DNA of 64,000 bases from contig JAOAPV010000027.1 in the NCBI GenBank assembly GCA_025463055.1, forward strand, positions 42,397 through 106,396. Reading direction: 5' to 3'. Shown here piece by piece: positions 44,549-53,526 of the stretch (the first letter of the stretch is position 1; the number at the start of each line of letters is the position of its first letter). The position numbers and the translations under genes are program-made. The DNA is from Candidatus Acidiferrum typicum (GTDB taxonomy: Bacteria; Acidobacteriota; Terriglobia; Acidiferrales; UBA7541). The notes under the pieces were generated by a model. It searched no databases. It worked only from the letters and a program-made list of their open reading frames with translations, and was not told the origin of the DNA.

Positions 44549-45732
44549 TCAGCAAAATGGGATACCCACTCGACCAGGAAAAATGGCACCGCGTCCGCGA
44601 AATGATGGAGCACAACGAACTTGATGCCATCGTCGCGCGCGCGCCGGACAATGTTCTCTACCTCACGAACTATTGGACGATGAAAGGGTACGACCTCGCG
44701 ATTTTCCCTCGCGAAGGCGACCCCTCGCTCCTGGTTATCGAGCCACAATTTCGCGAGGCTCAACGCACTGCCTGGAACAAAGACGTTCGCTTCTTCCCCT
44801 TTTATCATCTCAAGGATCCGCGCCCGCCGATGATTCGCGCAGTGGAGATGGCTATCGAAGTCCTAAAGGAACGGAATCTGACGCGTCGCGTGGGCATCGA
44901 GCTCTCGCAGATGTCGCAGATCTGCGATCGCATGGTCGGCGAACCCACTGTTTATTGGCAGGGCTTTTATGATTCGTTTCGCGCTAGCTGCAAAGAAACG
45001 ATCGACGCTGCGCCTCTTCTCGCGCAAGTGCGCATGATCAAAACTCCCCAAGAAATCGAGCGCATGCGTCTTGCAAACGAACTCGCCGCCATTGGCATGG
45101 AGCACGCACGCGACAACATCAAGCCCGGCATGAAAGAAAGCGAAGTCGCCGCCATAATCGAGGGCCACATCCACCACGTCGGCGTCGGCTACAAAGGCAA
45201 AGTCGAAATGGCTCGCGCGTTCACACTCGTATGGTCCGGTCCCGGCATCGCGACGTTTACGGCGACCAGTCATCGTCCGGTAATCGAAAATGAGCCAACC
45301 CTCGTGGAAATCTGGGTCTGCGCCGATGGTTATTGGACCGATCTCACGAAAAACCTCTGCCTAGGTTCACTCACGGCAAAATACAATGTGCTCCTCGACC
45401 AACTGCTGAAGATTTTCAACGATGCTATCGGGTGCGTCCGCGACGGCGCTCCGCTCGGTGATATTGATCGCATCATTCGCAGGGGAATCGACGCCGCGGG
45501 CTATCCTGGCCAGCCCTCGCACCCCGTGGGCCACGGCGTTGGGGCGCGTGCGCACGAGCCGCCCTACTCGCATCAGGCCGCGGCGGGGACGATGCAATCG
45601 GGCATGGTCTTGGCCATCGAGCCGGGCATTTACTGGGAAGGTGGCGGAGGTCTGCGGCTCGAAGACAATTTCTTGGTGACGGCCAACGGGTGTGAGAAGC
45701 TTTGCTCGTATCCCGACGATTTTCGTCGCTGA
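44545..45732 (+). CDS. M24-family hydrolase (aminopeptidase P / ectoine hydrolase fold), copy 1
   Basis: 395 aa from GTG 44545. Creatinase-type N-domain (about 8-150) followed by the pita-bread catalytic domain. The metal ligands read Glu255 (normally Asp), Asp266 (TDLTK), His330 (SHPVGHGVG), Glu359 (AIEPGIY) and Glu373 (LEDNF). Four of five are standard and the first is a conservative change, so metal binding is plausible. The fold covers prolidases, aminopeptidase P, creatinase and ectoine hydrolase. In this operon a small cyclic or amide substrate is more likely than peptides. Confidence 0.87.
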   Translation: MISKMGYPLDQEKWHRVREMMEHNELDAIVARAPDNVLYLTNYWTMKGYDLAIFPREGDPSLLVIEPQFREAQRTAWNKDVRFFPFYHLKDPRPPMIRAVEMAIEVLKERNLTRRVGIELSQMSQICDRMVGEPTVYWQGFYDSFRASCKETIDAAPLLAQVRMIKTPQEIERMRLANELAAIGMEHARDNIKPGMKESEVAAIIEGHIHHVGVGYKGKVEMARAFTLVWSGPGIATFTATSHRPVIENEPTLVEIWVCADGYWTDLTKNLCLGSLTAKYNVLLDQLLKIFNDAIGCVRDGAPLGDIDRIIRRGIDAAGYPGQPSHPVGHGVGARAHEPPYSHQAAAGTMQSGMVLAIEPGIYWEGGGGLRLEDNFLVTANGCEKLCSYPDDFRR

Positions 45733-45745
45733 ACACAAAACGAAT

Positions 45746-47020
45746 ATGACGCCACACGCAGCGGAAGCGCATGGTTCGATGACAGAGGACCTCGCGAAAA
45801 CCATTCTTGCGCAAATTCGCGAAGATGAGATCGTCGCCATGTGCTGCGACGTTGTGAACATCCCCAGCCCCACCGGCGAAGAGCTGGAGATGGGTCGCTA
45901 CATGCGGAAAGCCTTCGAAGAAATGGGGCTCGCCGTTTCCTGGCAAGAAGTGGAAGACGCGCGCGCGAATGTGGTCGGCTTGTGGGAGGGCACGGGCAAC
46001 GGCAAGAGCTTGATGTTCAACGGCCACATGGATACGTCCAACACCGGTCGCGAATCGTTTCTCACCGGGCTTGGTTACAAACCTAAAGCTGTGATTCGCG
46101 ACAAAATGATTTACGGCCTCGGGATCTACAACATGAAAGGCGCGCTGGTCTGCTACACACAAGCGGTGAAAGCGCTGATGCGCGCCGGAGTAAACTTGGA
46201 AGGCGACGTCACGATCGCCGCGGTTGTCGGCGAAATCGAAAAGACGCAGTGGAGCGATGAATTTGTCGGTAAGGAATTTCGCGGCTACGGCGTGGGAACG
46301 CATCATCTAGTCAATCATGGCGTTTTGCCAGACATGTGCATTCTCGGCGAGCCCACGGATATGCAGCTGGTGCTCGGCCACTACGGTACGGTTTGGGTGC
46401 GCCTCTCAACGCGCGGCCACTACGTCCACACGGCATTCACTCGTGGAAAGCAAGACCACGGCTCCATCTTTCGTATGAAACAAATCCTCGATCCTATTTA
46501 CAACTGGATTTCCGGATGGGAGAAAAAAGCCGCGTACGCCGGCCAGCCCGGCGTCGTGAACGTCGGCTGCATTCGCGCCGGCTTCCCGTGGCGCGTCAGC
46601 CGCACTCCCGACCGCGCCGACATCTTTCTGGATGTGCGCGTCCCGCCGACGATGCCGCTCAAAGAAGTCCGCACCTCCATCAAGCAGCTCGTTCTCGATC
46701 TGCGAAAAAAACACCCCGACTACGGCATCGAATCCGAAACATTTGTCTCCGTTCCCGGGGCCGAGATTTCCAAGGACCATCCGCTCGTCAAGACTATCGA
46801 GTCCTGCCACAACCGCGTGCTCGGCGCCGCTCCCAAACACGCCACTGTTCTCTGGGACTCCGATGCTTCGGTAATGACGCGCTTCGGCATCGAAACGCTT
46901 AATTACGGACCGTCGAGCGGGCCGCGCGATGCGGAAGGTGAAAAGGTCGCCATCGAAACACTCGTCAACACCACGAGAGTGTATGCTCTCGCCGCCGCGG
47001 AAATCTGCGGAGCGCATTAG
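45746..47020 (+). CDS. M20-family hydrolase with altered metal ligands
   Basis: 424 aa from ATG 45746, 13 bp after the previous gene; ATG 45779 is an alternative. M20 fold (ArgE/DapE/DoeB type) with dimerisation domain. His94 and Asp96 (GHMDT) are kept. The bridging Asp is Asn129 (GIYNMKG where DMKG is usual), and the last metal His, expected before the final Glu, is missing (RDAEGEKVAIE). Third-ligand LGEPTD is present. It may bind one metal or act differently. Family members deacylate or decarbamoylate amino acids. It sits between the two M24 genes. Confidence 0.85.
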   Translation: MTPHAAEAHGSMTEDLAKTILAQIREDEIVAMCCDVVNIPSPTGEELEMGRYMRKAFEEMGLAVSWQEVEDARANVVGLWEGTGNGKSLMFNGHMDTSNTGRESFLTGLGYKPKAVIRDKMIYGLGIYNMKGALVCYTQAVKALMRAGVNLEGDVTIAAVVGEIEKTQWSDEFVGKEFRGYGVGTHHLVNHGVLPDMCILGEPTDMQLVLGHYGTVWVRLSTRGHYVHTAFTRGKQDHGSIFRMKQILDPIYNWISGWEKKAAYAGQPGVVNVGCIRAGFPWRVSRTPDRADIFLDVRVPPTMPLKEVRTSIKQLVLDLRKKHPDYGIESETFVSVPGAEISKDHPLVKTIESCHNRVLGAAPKHATVLWDSDASVMTRFGIETLNYGPSSGPRDAEGEKVAIETLVNTTRVYALAAAEICGAH

Positions 47021-47037
47021 CCGAGGTCATTCGCCAA

Positions 47038-48174
47038 ATGCCGAGCCAAAAAGAGATCGACCGCCGCTACCACAATATCCGCAGCGCGATGGAGGCGGAA
47101 AAAGTCGATGCCCTGATCGTTTGCGGGAATCAATACGCCGGATTCGAAGGCGCGGTGCGCTATACCTCCGGTTTCGAAATCGTTCACCGCTATGTTTACG
47201 TGCTGATTCCCCTTTCCGGTGACCCTGTCCTCGTTTTTCCGCGCGAAGCGCGCTGGATTGGCGATAAGAAAGCTCCTTTCGTCCAGGAAAAAGTCTGGGC
47301 GGAAATTCCAGGAAAATGGCTACGCGACGAAGCGGAAAAGTGCCATTGGAAGCGCGTGGCCGTGTATGGCATGGACTTCATCATGGCCGTGCGTGATTAT
47401 CGCGAACTCCAAGGCCGATCTTTCGAGCTAGTCCCTTTCGATTTTTACTTCGATATGGCCCGCGCGGTGAAAAGCGACGAAGAGCTCGAAGGCTTCCGCG
47501 ACAGCATGGATATCATTCTCGATGGTTTCCACGCGCTGCTCGCCGCGTATGAACCCGGAAAAAGCGAAGCCGAAATCATGGCACCGGCCGTCGAGCGTTT
47601 TTTCGCTCGCGGCGCCGGTCCGCGAATGATGAACATCGTGCTAAGCGGCACAAACGGTGAGGCGGAAGCGTTTTTCAAGGTTCCTTCGCTACGCAAGGTC
47701 GGCTCCGACGACTTGCTGCTCTATTCGCTGGAAGTCACGGGTGCCGCGGGTTACTGGATCGAATTTTCTCGCGCGCTCATTCGCGGCAAAATCAGCGCAC
47801 GCACCCAAGCGATGAGCGAAGTCTATCCTCACGCTATGGAAGCCGCTCGCGTCAGAATGAGCGACGGCACTCCCGCCAGCGAAGTTCACAAGGCTGCGGC
47901 TGATATTTTCAGCAAAGCGGGCTTTTCGCTCGGACACCTGACGGGACATTCCATTGGCATGACCATGCTCGAATATCCGGCCATCGGCGCGAACACGAAG
48001 ATTCAGCTCAAAGAGAACATGGTGGTCAGTTTTCATCCGCAAGTTGTCGACCAGGAAGGCCAAGTCTGCCTCTACACGCAAGACACTTATCGCGTGGGCA
48101 AGAATGAAGGAGAGTGCCTCGCGAATGTTCCGTGGCGCTTCTACACCGGGCTGGAGGCGCGGAAGACCGCATGA
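47038..48174 (+). CDS. M24-fold protein lacking the metal site (creatinase-like), copy 2
   Basis: 378 aa. Creatinase N-domain (about 5-140) and pita-bread domain (about 150-370). At the five metal positions it has Glu232, Glu242, His304 (TGHSIG), His333 (SFHPQ, normally EP) and Gln348 (TQDTY, normally ED), so the standard dinuclear site cannot form. Creatinase itself works without metal in this fold, hence a creatinase-like hydrolase or a regulatory partner of copy 1. It follows the M20 gene by 17 bp and overlaps the next start (ATGA). Confidence 0.85.
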   Translation: MPSQKEIDRRYHNIRSAMEAEKVDALIVCGNQYAGFEGAVRYTSGFEIVHRYVYVLIPLSGDPVLVFPREARWIGDKKAPFVQEKVWAEIPGKWLRDEAEKCHWKRVAVYGMDFIMAVRDYRELQGRSFELVPFDFYFDMARAVKSDEELEGFRDSMDIILDGFHALLAAYEPGKSEAEIMAPAVERFFARGAGPRMMNIVLSGTNGEAEAFFKVPSLRKVGSDDLLLYSLEVTGAAGYWIEFSRALIRGKISARTQAMSEVYPHAMEAARVRMSDGTPASEVHKAAADIFSKAGFSLGHLTGHSIGMTMLEYPAIGANTKIQLKENMVVSFHPQVVDQEGQVCLYTQDTYRVGKNEGECLANVPWRFYTGLEARKTA

Positions 48175-49100
48175 GCGTGAAGATTTGCATCGTCGGCTGC
48201 GGCGCCATAGGCAGTATTTTCGGGGCACACCTCGCGCGCCTCTCTGATGTGGAAGTTCACGCCTACGACGTCTCCGAGGAGCATACTCGCGCTATCAACG
48301 AGCGCGAGCTGCGCATCAGTGGCGCGGCTGATTTCACCTCGCGCCTGCACGCGACTACCAATGCGAAAGAAATTCCTCCATGCGAATTCGGAATCGTTGC
48401 CACCAAAAGCACGCATACGCGGCCCGCGATTGAACAAACTGCTCATCTCTTCACTGACTCCAGCGCCGTATGCTCAGTCCAGAATGGCGTCGGCAATGAG
48501 GAAATTCTCGCCAAGCACGTGCGCTATGTCATTCGCGGCACCACATTTCCTGCCGGTCACGTAATCGAACCCGGTCACGTCGGCTTCGATATTAACGGCG
48601 ACACCTGGATCGGTCCTTTCGAACCGACGAACACTCCGTATTCGCGCGTTGAAAAGTTAGCCGAGCTCCTGAATCGTGCTGGGCTGAAAGTCGTTCCGCT
48701 GCAAGATGCTCGCGGCGCGCAGTGGACCAAACTTATTTTCAACGCTTCCACTAATCCGGTGGGCGCGCTCACGCTGCTCCATCACGGCGCTGCGACGCGC
48801 CTTCCGCAAACCGGCGCACTCTTCAACGCGCTTATCTCGGAAGGCGAAGCGGTCGCGAAGGCCCTCGGCATCCAGCTCCACGGCGATCCCCGCGCGCTTG
48901 TACAAAAGGGCGCGAATGCTCCCGGCAAGCACAAAGCCAGCATGCTGCAAGACATTCTTGCCAAGCGCCAAACAGAGGTCGACTTCATGAACGGGGCGAT
49001 CGCTGATAGCGGCGAAAAACTTGGAGTGCCCACGCCGCTGAATCGCGCGCTATGGCAGCTTGTCAAAGGTTTGGAGCATTCCTGGAGCGATCCCGTTTAG
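48171..49100 (+). CDS. Ketopantoate reductase-like dehydrogenase, copy 2
   Basis: 309 aa from ATG 48171, overlapping the previous stop. ICIVGCGAIGS gives the NADP Rossmann site; KLIFNASTNPVGALT and MLQDILAKRQTEVDFMNGAI are the ApbA_C signatures. It is clearly paralogous to 43598-44548, sharing IGPFEPT and ALQDARxAQW-like blocks. Two diverged copies in one operon suggest two successive reductions or a heterodimer rather than pantothenate synthesis. Confidence 0.88.
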   Translation: MSVKICIVGCGAIGSIFGAHLARLSDVEVHAYDVSEEHTRAINERELRISGAADFTSRLHATTNAKEIPPCEFGIVATKSTHTRPAIEQTAHLFTDSSAVCSVQNGVGNEEILAKHVRYVIRGTTFPAGHVIEPGHVGFDINGDTWIGPFEPTNTPYSRVEKLAELLNRAGLKVVPLQDARGAQWTKLIFNASTNPVGALTLLHHGAATRLPQTGALFNALISEGEAVAKALGIQLHGDPRALVQKGANAPGKHKASMLQDILAKRQTEVDFMNGAIADSGEKLGVPTPLNRALWQLVKGLEHSWSDPV

Positions 49101-49127
49101 AAACGGCGAGCGCATCGCAATTCACGA

Positions 49128-50222
49128 ATGGAGAAAACCGAACTGATGAGCATGCCATTCAAAATCGGTGTGTTGCAGCTCAGTATGGAGCCGCTGCAGG
49201 AAACCGTCAGCATGGCGCAAGCGTGCGACGTGGCCGGCTTTGACACTTTCTGGCTCGCTGAAGCCTACCCGTGGTGGCGCAAGCATTCCATGGAGGCGCG
49301 CTCCTCTACCGCCGTCACGGCGATTGTTGCGCGTGAAACAAAACGCATCACGATCGGGTGGGGCATTATTTCGCCGTACACGCGGCACCCTGTGCAGATC
49401 GCAATGGAAGCGCGTGTTTTGCAGGAAGCGGCAGGCAAAGATCGCTTTCTCCTTGGACTCGGCGCCTCAAAAATATTCATGAAAGAAATCGGCGAAGGCG
49501 AAAAGGGAAAAGAGGTCGGCCCCGCTACTGTGATGCGCGAAAGCATCGAGATTATCGAAGCCATGCTCGCAGGCAATGAAGTCAAATACGAAGGCAAAGC
49601 GTTTCAAGCGTTCGCGCCCGCACTGAAAGCTGATACCCACGTTCCCCGCTGGCGCGTGCCCATCTATATCGGCGCCACCGGCCCGGTCCTTCAGCGACTA
49701 GCCGGGTCGCATTCCGACGGATTGCTGACCGCCAGCATTACCACACCTAAATTTGTTCAATATTCCCGCAAAATGATGGAAGAAGGCGCACGTAAAAGCG
49801 GCAAAGACCCCGCCAAGCTTGATCTCGGCTCGGTAATCGTCGGCAGCGTGGGAGAAGATACCAAAACCGCCCGCGAAGGCGCGCGTGAAATGGCCGGTAT
49901 GTACCTGGCCAACAAAGTGCAAAATATTCGCGGCTCTGCCGACACGCTGCTCGAATGCGCGGGTCTCAGCTTCGACGAAATTCGGCCCATCGCCGAAGCT
50001 ATGGAGCAAGGCGGACGTACAGCCGCGGCGCGGGCAGTTACCGATGCCGTTCTGCAAAAAGTTTGCCCGATCGCAGGGACTCCGTCGCAATGCATTGAGC
50101 GATTGGAGGAATACCGCGCGTCCGGGTGCACGCATATTATGTTGGAACTGTGGGGAGACGACCGCCTTGAGCAGGCGCGCCTTTTCGGCCAAAAAGTATT
50201 GCCGCACTTCAACAAAAAATGA
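49128..50222 (+). CDS. LLM-class oxidoreductase (F420- or FMN-dependent, Mer-like)
   Basis: 364 aa luciferase-like fold. KIGVLQLSMEPLQ, CDVAGFDTFWLAE, TIGWGIISPYTRHPVQIAMEA and RFLLGLGAS match the branch that holds methylene-tetrahydromethanopterin reductase and other F420 enzymes. FMN use is equally possible. Start is uncertain between 49128 and ATG 49146; the latter has GGAG 12 bases upstream. It is the last gene of the operon, 27 bp after the reductase, and converges on the HMGL-like gene 12 bp away. Confidence 0.85.
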   Translation: MEKTELMSMPFKIGVLQLSMEPLQETVSMAQACDVAGFDTFWLAEAYPWWRKHSMEARSSTAVTAIVARETKRITIGWGIISPYTRHPVQIAMEARVLQEAAGKDRFLLGLGASKIFMKEIGEGEKGKEVGPATVMRESIEIIEAMLAGNEVKYEGKAFQAFAPALKADTHVPRWRVPIYIGATGPVLQRLAGSHSDGLLTASITTPKFVQYSRKMMEEGARKSGKDPAKLDLGSVIVGSVGEDTKTAREGAREMAGMYLANKVQNIRGSADTLLECAGLSFDEIRPIAEAMEQGGRTAAARAVTDAVLQKVCPIAGTPSQCIERLEEYRASGCTHIMLELWGDDRLEQARLFGQKVLPHFNKK

Positions 50223-50234
50223 CGACTCGAAGTC

Positions 50235-51446
50235 CTAAGCCGACGCCGCGCGTTTGATGCGCTCGGTGATTTCACGAAACTCATTATCCGTAACGAGTCC
50301 CCGCTTTTCGGTCCCCGCTTGCTTCACGGCCGCCAATGCTGCCTGCTGTTCTTCCATGGTCAGGGAAATGCCTAGCTCTTTTGCCTTGATCGCAATGCTG
50401 TCGATACCACTCTTCTTGCCAAGTACAATCGCGCGCGTCGCTCCGACGAGTTCCGCCGAGAACGGCTCAATCGCCTCCGGAATATGAAACTGGCTCGCCA
50501 CCGCCCCGCTCTCCCGCATAAATAGATTTTCGCCGACCACTGGCTTCCAGGGCTCCAGTTCGTGCCCCGCCGTGCGCCGCACCAAGCTCGACACTTCTCG
50601 AATCTTCGTTAAATCCAGCCGCACCGGCACGCCATAAAGTCCTGTAAGCGCCATGGCCACCTCGCCGAGGTCCGCATTGCCCGCGCGCTCGCCCATCCCA
50701 TTTACTGTGCCCTGAATCCATTCCGCCCCGCCACGCACCGCCGCCACCGCGCAAGCCGTCGCCATCCCAAAATCATTGTGCCCGTGAAAATGCAGCGGCA
50801 CATTCACGCCAACCCAATCCCGCACTTGCCGCACCAGGAACTCCACGGCCTCGGGTCCGCATGCGCCGATTGTATCCACAACTACCAACTCTTCCGCGCC
50901 GGCCTCCAGTGCACACCGATAAAACTTCTTTAGCGTTTCCAACTCGGTGCGCGTGCCATCCACTGTGAAAAACGCGACGGTGACTCCATTCTTTCGTGCG
51001 TACCCGATCGCCTCCGCGGCGCGCCGCATCGCCTCGTCTACGCTCAAGCCGTACGCCCGGAGCTTGATCGCGCTCGTCGGCGTCTCAATGACGGTCGCAT
51101 GCGCACCCAAACGGAGCAACTCGTCGATGTCCGCTTTAAGCGCGCGCCCAAATCCCCAAATCTCTGCCTTCAACCCGGCTTTCGCAATTAGTCCAAAGGC
51201 CTCTGCATCCTCAGCCGAGACTCGCGGGAACCCGGCCTCAATCCGTCCGACACCCAAGCCGTCGAGCGCCCGCGCAATCTCCATCTTTTGCTGCGGCGTC
51301 AGCACCACACCGACACTCTGCTCGCCATCCCGCAGCGTGGTGTCATAAAACTGCACGGCGCGCCCCAAATCAAACGGCTTCCGCACTTCGGGCCGGCGAT
51401 TCAGCTCGCTAACCCAAATGCCGTTTTTTTCTGCGCTACTCATCAA
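50235..51446 (-). CDS. Homocitrate/isopropylmalate synthase-like (HMGL-like) enzyme
   Basis: 403 aa. VQFYDTTLRDGEQSVGV (31-47) carries the DxxxRDG catalytic/metal motif; HFHGHNDFGMA (about 219-229) the metal histidines, and GMGERAGNADLGEV the GxGERxGN loop. The family joins acetyl-CoA to 2-oxo acids or cleaves 3-hydroxy acyl-CoAs. The chain ends shortly after the lid, without the LeuA regulatory domain. Paired with a fumarylacetoacetate-hydrolase-type gene 10 bp upstream, it probably handles 2-oxo or acylpyruvate products. Not nitrogen-fixation NifV by context. Confidence 0.87.
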   Translation of the reverse strand: MMSSAEKNGIWVSELNRRPEVRKPFDLGRAVQFYDTTLRDGEQSVGVVLTPQQKMEIARALDGLGVGRIEAGFPRVSAEDAEAFGLIAKAGLKAEIWGFGRALKADIDELLRLGAHATVIETPTSAIKLRAYGLSVDEAMRRAAEAIGYARKNGVTVAFFTVDGTRTELETLKKFYRCALEAGAEELVVVDTIGACGPEAVEFLVRQVRDWVGVNVPLHFHGHNDFGMATACAVAAVRGGAEWIQGTVNGMGERAGNADLGEVAMALTGLYGVPVRLDLTKIREVSSLVRRTAGHELEPWKPVVGENLFMRESGAVASQFHIPEAIEPFSAELVGATRAIVLGKKSGIDSIAIKAKELGISLTMEEQQAALAAVKQAGTEKRGLVTDNEFREITERIKRAASA

Positions 51447-51456
51447 TTCGGTTCGG

Positions 51457-52470
51457 TCATGCTGCGGCTACAGACTTGCCGCCGTGCTTCTCTCTATACG
51501 AAACCACGGGGTTGCGCAGCACGCCAATCTTCTCAATCTCGCATTCCACTAGGTCGCCAGGCTTCAGATACAAAGATTTTGGGTCGCCGCTGAAAGCCGC
51601 AACGCCCGAAACCGTTCCGGTCGACAGCACATCGCCCGCCGAATATCCCATCGGCGAATAATGCGCAATGATCTCGGAAACTGTCACGGACATCTTGCTC
51701 GAGTGCGACTCCTGCCGCACTTTGCCATTCACTCGCAGCTCCATCGCCAAATTATTCGGGTTCGCTATCTCGTCCGCGGTCACGATGTGCGGGCCCAGCG
51801 GACAAAACGTATCGATCCCCTTGCAAAAGCTGAACACGCCAGACTTCATCTCCGTCCGCTGAATATCCCTCGCCGTGATGTCGTTGAAAATCACATAACC
51901 GCCGATGTAATCGCCAGCCCGGTCCGCCGAAAAGTGTTTACCGCTCTTCTTCATCACGACCGCGAGCTCCAACTCGTAGTCGAGCTCTTCGGTAAGATGC
52001 TCCGGGTAAACGATCTCCTCATCCGGCCCGATAATCGCATCCACATTTTGGAAAAACACGATCCACGGCAGCACCGGATGCGAAAACCCCGCCTTCTGCG
52101 CCTCCGTATGGTGCTCCCGAAAATTACCGGCCGTGTGAAAAAACTTCTTCGGAACAATCGGCGCCTTGATTCGAACCGCATCTCTGCGAAATATAATCGC
52201 TTCCCCGCTCGGCCCCGTTGTTTCCGGCCCCTCCTTCAACGCATATTGCAGCGCCGCCCGCGCAGCGTCCAATCCACGATCGCCATTCTCAAAGAGCCCG
52301 CGCATCTCCGCGGGAACCCGCGCATCTGCGAGCGCATAAAACGCGCCCTCTCGCTCAACATTCCGCAAATACAGCGCGTAAGCCGCATTCAAATCCACAA
52401 TGCTTCCGTCTGCCGCCACAGCTCCGACGCGATCTCCGCGCCCCGAGTGATGAAACGTAACCAGCTTCAT
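51457..52470 (-). CDS. Fumarylacetoacetate hydrolase family protein
   Basis: 337 aa. The FAH fold is clear: LDYELELAVVMKKSGKHF supplies the metal Glu residues, GYVIFNDITARDIQ the next strand, and FCKGIDTFCPLGPHIVT and STGTVSGVAAF the rest. These Mg-dependent enzymes hydrolyse acylpyruvates, decarboxylate oxaloacetate-type acids or open lactones. Cytoplasmic. It is the first gene of a two-gene operon with the HMGL-like enzyme and converges with the hydroxylase operon. Confidence 0.9.
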   Translation of the reverse strand: MKLVTFHHSGRGDRVGAVAADGSIVDLNAAYALYLRNVEREGAFYALADARVPAEMRGLFENGDRGLDAARAALQYALKEGPETTGPSGEAIIFRRDAVRIKAPIVPKKFFHTAGNFREHHTEAQKAGFSHPVLPWIVFFQNVDAIIGPDEEIVYPEHLTEELDYELELAVVMKKSGKHFSADRAGDYIGGYVIFNDITARDIQRTEMKSGVFSFCKGIDTFCPLGPHIVTADEIANPNNLAMELRVNGKVRQESHSSKMSVTVSEIIAHYSPMGYSAGDVLSTGTVSGVAAFSGDPKSLYLKPGDLVECEIEKIGVLRNPVVSYREKHGGKSVAAA

Positions 52471-52591
52471 GCCAGGCCCCGCTTAGTTCCTTCGCCGACG
52501 GATGTTACCAAAGCCCATAGTCCCCGTCACGGACCCCGGTGTCGACGCCGCCCCGCGCCTATACTAAACTCATTGCAGCACCCCACTGGAC

Positions 52592-52667
<76 letters not shown>

Positions 52668-52685
52668 CAACCAAGCCAGTCCCGC

Positions 52686-52922
52686 CTAACGCGTGGTGAA
52701 CCGCTGCCTCAAGCTAGCTAATTGGAGGTCCGCGAATTGTAGTGTTTTGGGAAATTTGCGGCGCAGCCAATTCAACGCGCCCTGCGCCCAAACATAGTGT
52801 GAGGAAAGAATTACAAGCCCTAGGACAATAAGCACCACTCCAGGAATAAACGGCAGTGCCATCCCCGCGATGCCCAACCCAATGATGATCCAGCCGCTAA
52901 CGGTAAATCCGACCTTTTTCAT
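52686..52922 (-). CDS. PGPGW-like small membrane protein
   Basis: 78 aa with two hydrophobic stretches (about 6-24 and 28-42) joined around LPFIPG, then WAQGALNWLRRKFPK. This matches the layout of the PGPGW family of small inner-membrane proteins, although the eponymous motif is FIPGV here. The C-terminal 20 residues are soluble. Function unknown. It converges on the tRNA with 18 bp between. Confidence 0.72.
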   Translation of the reverse strand: MKKVGFTVSGWIIIGLGIAGMALPFIPGVVLIVLGLVILSSHYVWAQGALNWLRRKFPKTLQFADLQLASLRQRFTTR

Positions 52923-53123
52923 AGCCCTCGGTCCCGACCCTTCGCGCTCATTTGATGCAATCGATTGGCCAAAGAAATACGTTTAAGTGTGCATCCCGGC
53001 TTATGCACTGCTAGCACTCCGTCGCTCGCACAACCACGAACGACCAAGCTCATCCTCTTGTAATACGCATCTGGGTCGCAAACTTTTCACACGCAGCACA
53101 ATCTAAGCTGAAGGAGGTTTCAC

Positions 53124-53336
53124 ATGGCAGCCAGGAAATCTGGTTCAGGGCGCAGGTACAGCAAAGGCGCAAGCAAAACGGTCGCCAGTGCAATGCGCAG
53201 AAGAAAAAGTGGCACGCTGCGCTCAGGCAAAGGCGGCAAAGGTGGTCGCGTAAAGAGCCGAAAGCAGGCCATAGCGATCGGGCTCTCCGAAGCCCGCAAA
53301 AAAGGCGCCAAGGTGCCTCGAAGGAAGTCCAGCTGA
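53124..53336 (+). CDS. Small basic DUF6496-type protein
   Basis: 70 aa, very rich in Lys, Arg, Gly and Ser, with KQAIAIGLSEARKKGAKVP as the recognisable DUF6496 core. A strong RBS AAGGAGG sits 7 bases before the ATG, which makes expression credible despite the low complexity. Nucleic-acid binding is plausible from charge but not shown. Stand-alone gene. Confidence 0.78.
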   Translation: MAARKSGSGRRYSKGASKTVASAMRRRKSGTLRSGKGGKGGRVKSRKQAIAIGLSEARKKGAKVPRRKSS

Positions 53337-53461
53337 TCACTTCCCATCGAGTCGATCACGTAGCTCAGCCATCTTGCCGCGACGCATTGCCGGTCGCTAA
53401 ACACTCCGTCTTTCCGTAACTTCTTCCGCAAATCCGTAACACTATCTGCTTCCCTTCGCCT

Positions 53462-53484
53462 CTCGACTCTGCCGGGTGTATAGT
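53462..53484 (+). promoter_or_regulatory. Promoter of the exported NHL protein gene
   Basis: TATAGT (53479-53484) preceded at once by GGGTG, with a weak TTCGCC about 18 bp upstream. The GGGTGTAxxxT layout recurs at 29465 and, in part, at 54638 and 63816. Confidence 0.45.
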
Positions 53485-53526
53485 CTGCCCCGAACGCGCG
53501 CACATCAGCCGATTCGGAGGCAAGCC

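Noticed and set aside
47038..48174. Annotation as Xaa-Pro aminopeptidase
   Set aside because: The fold matches, but four of five metal ligands are replaced, so a metallopeptidase call would mislead.
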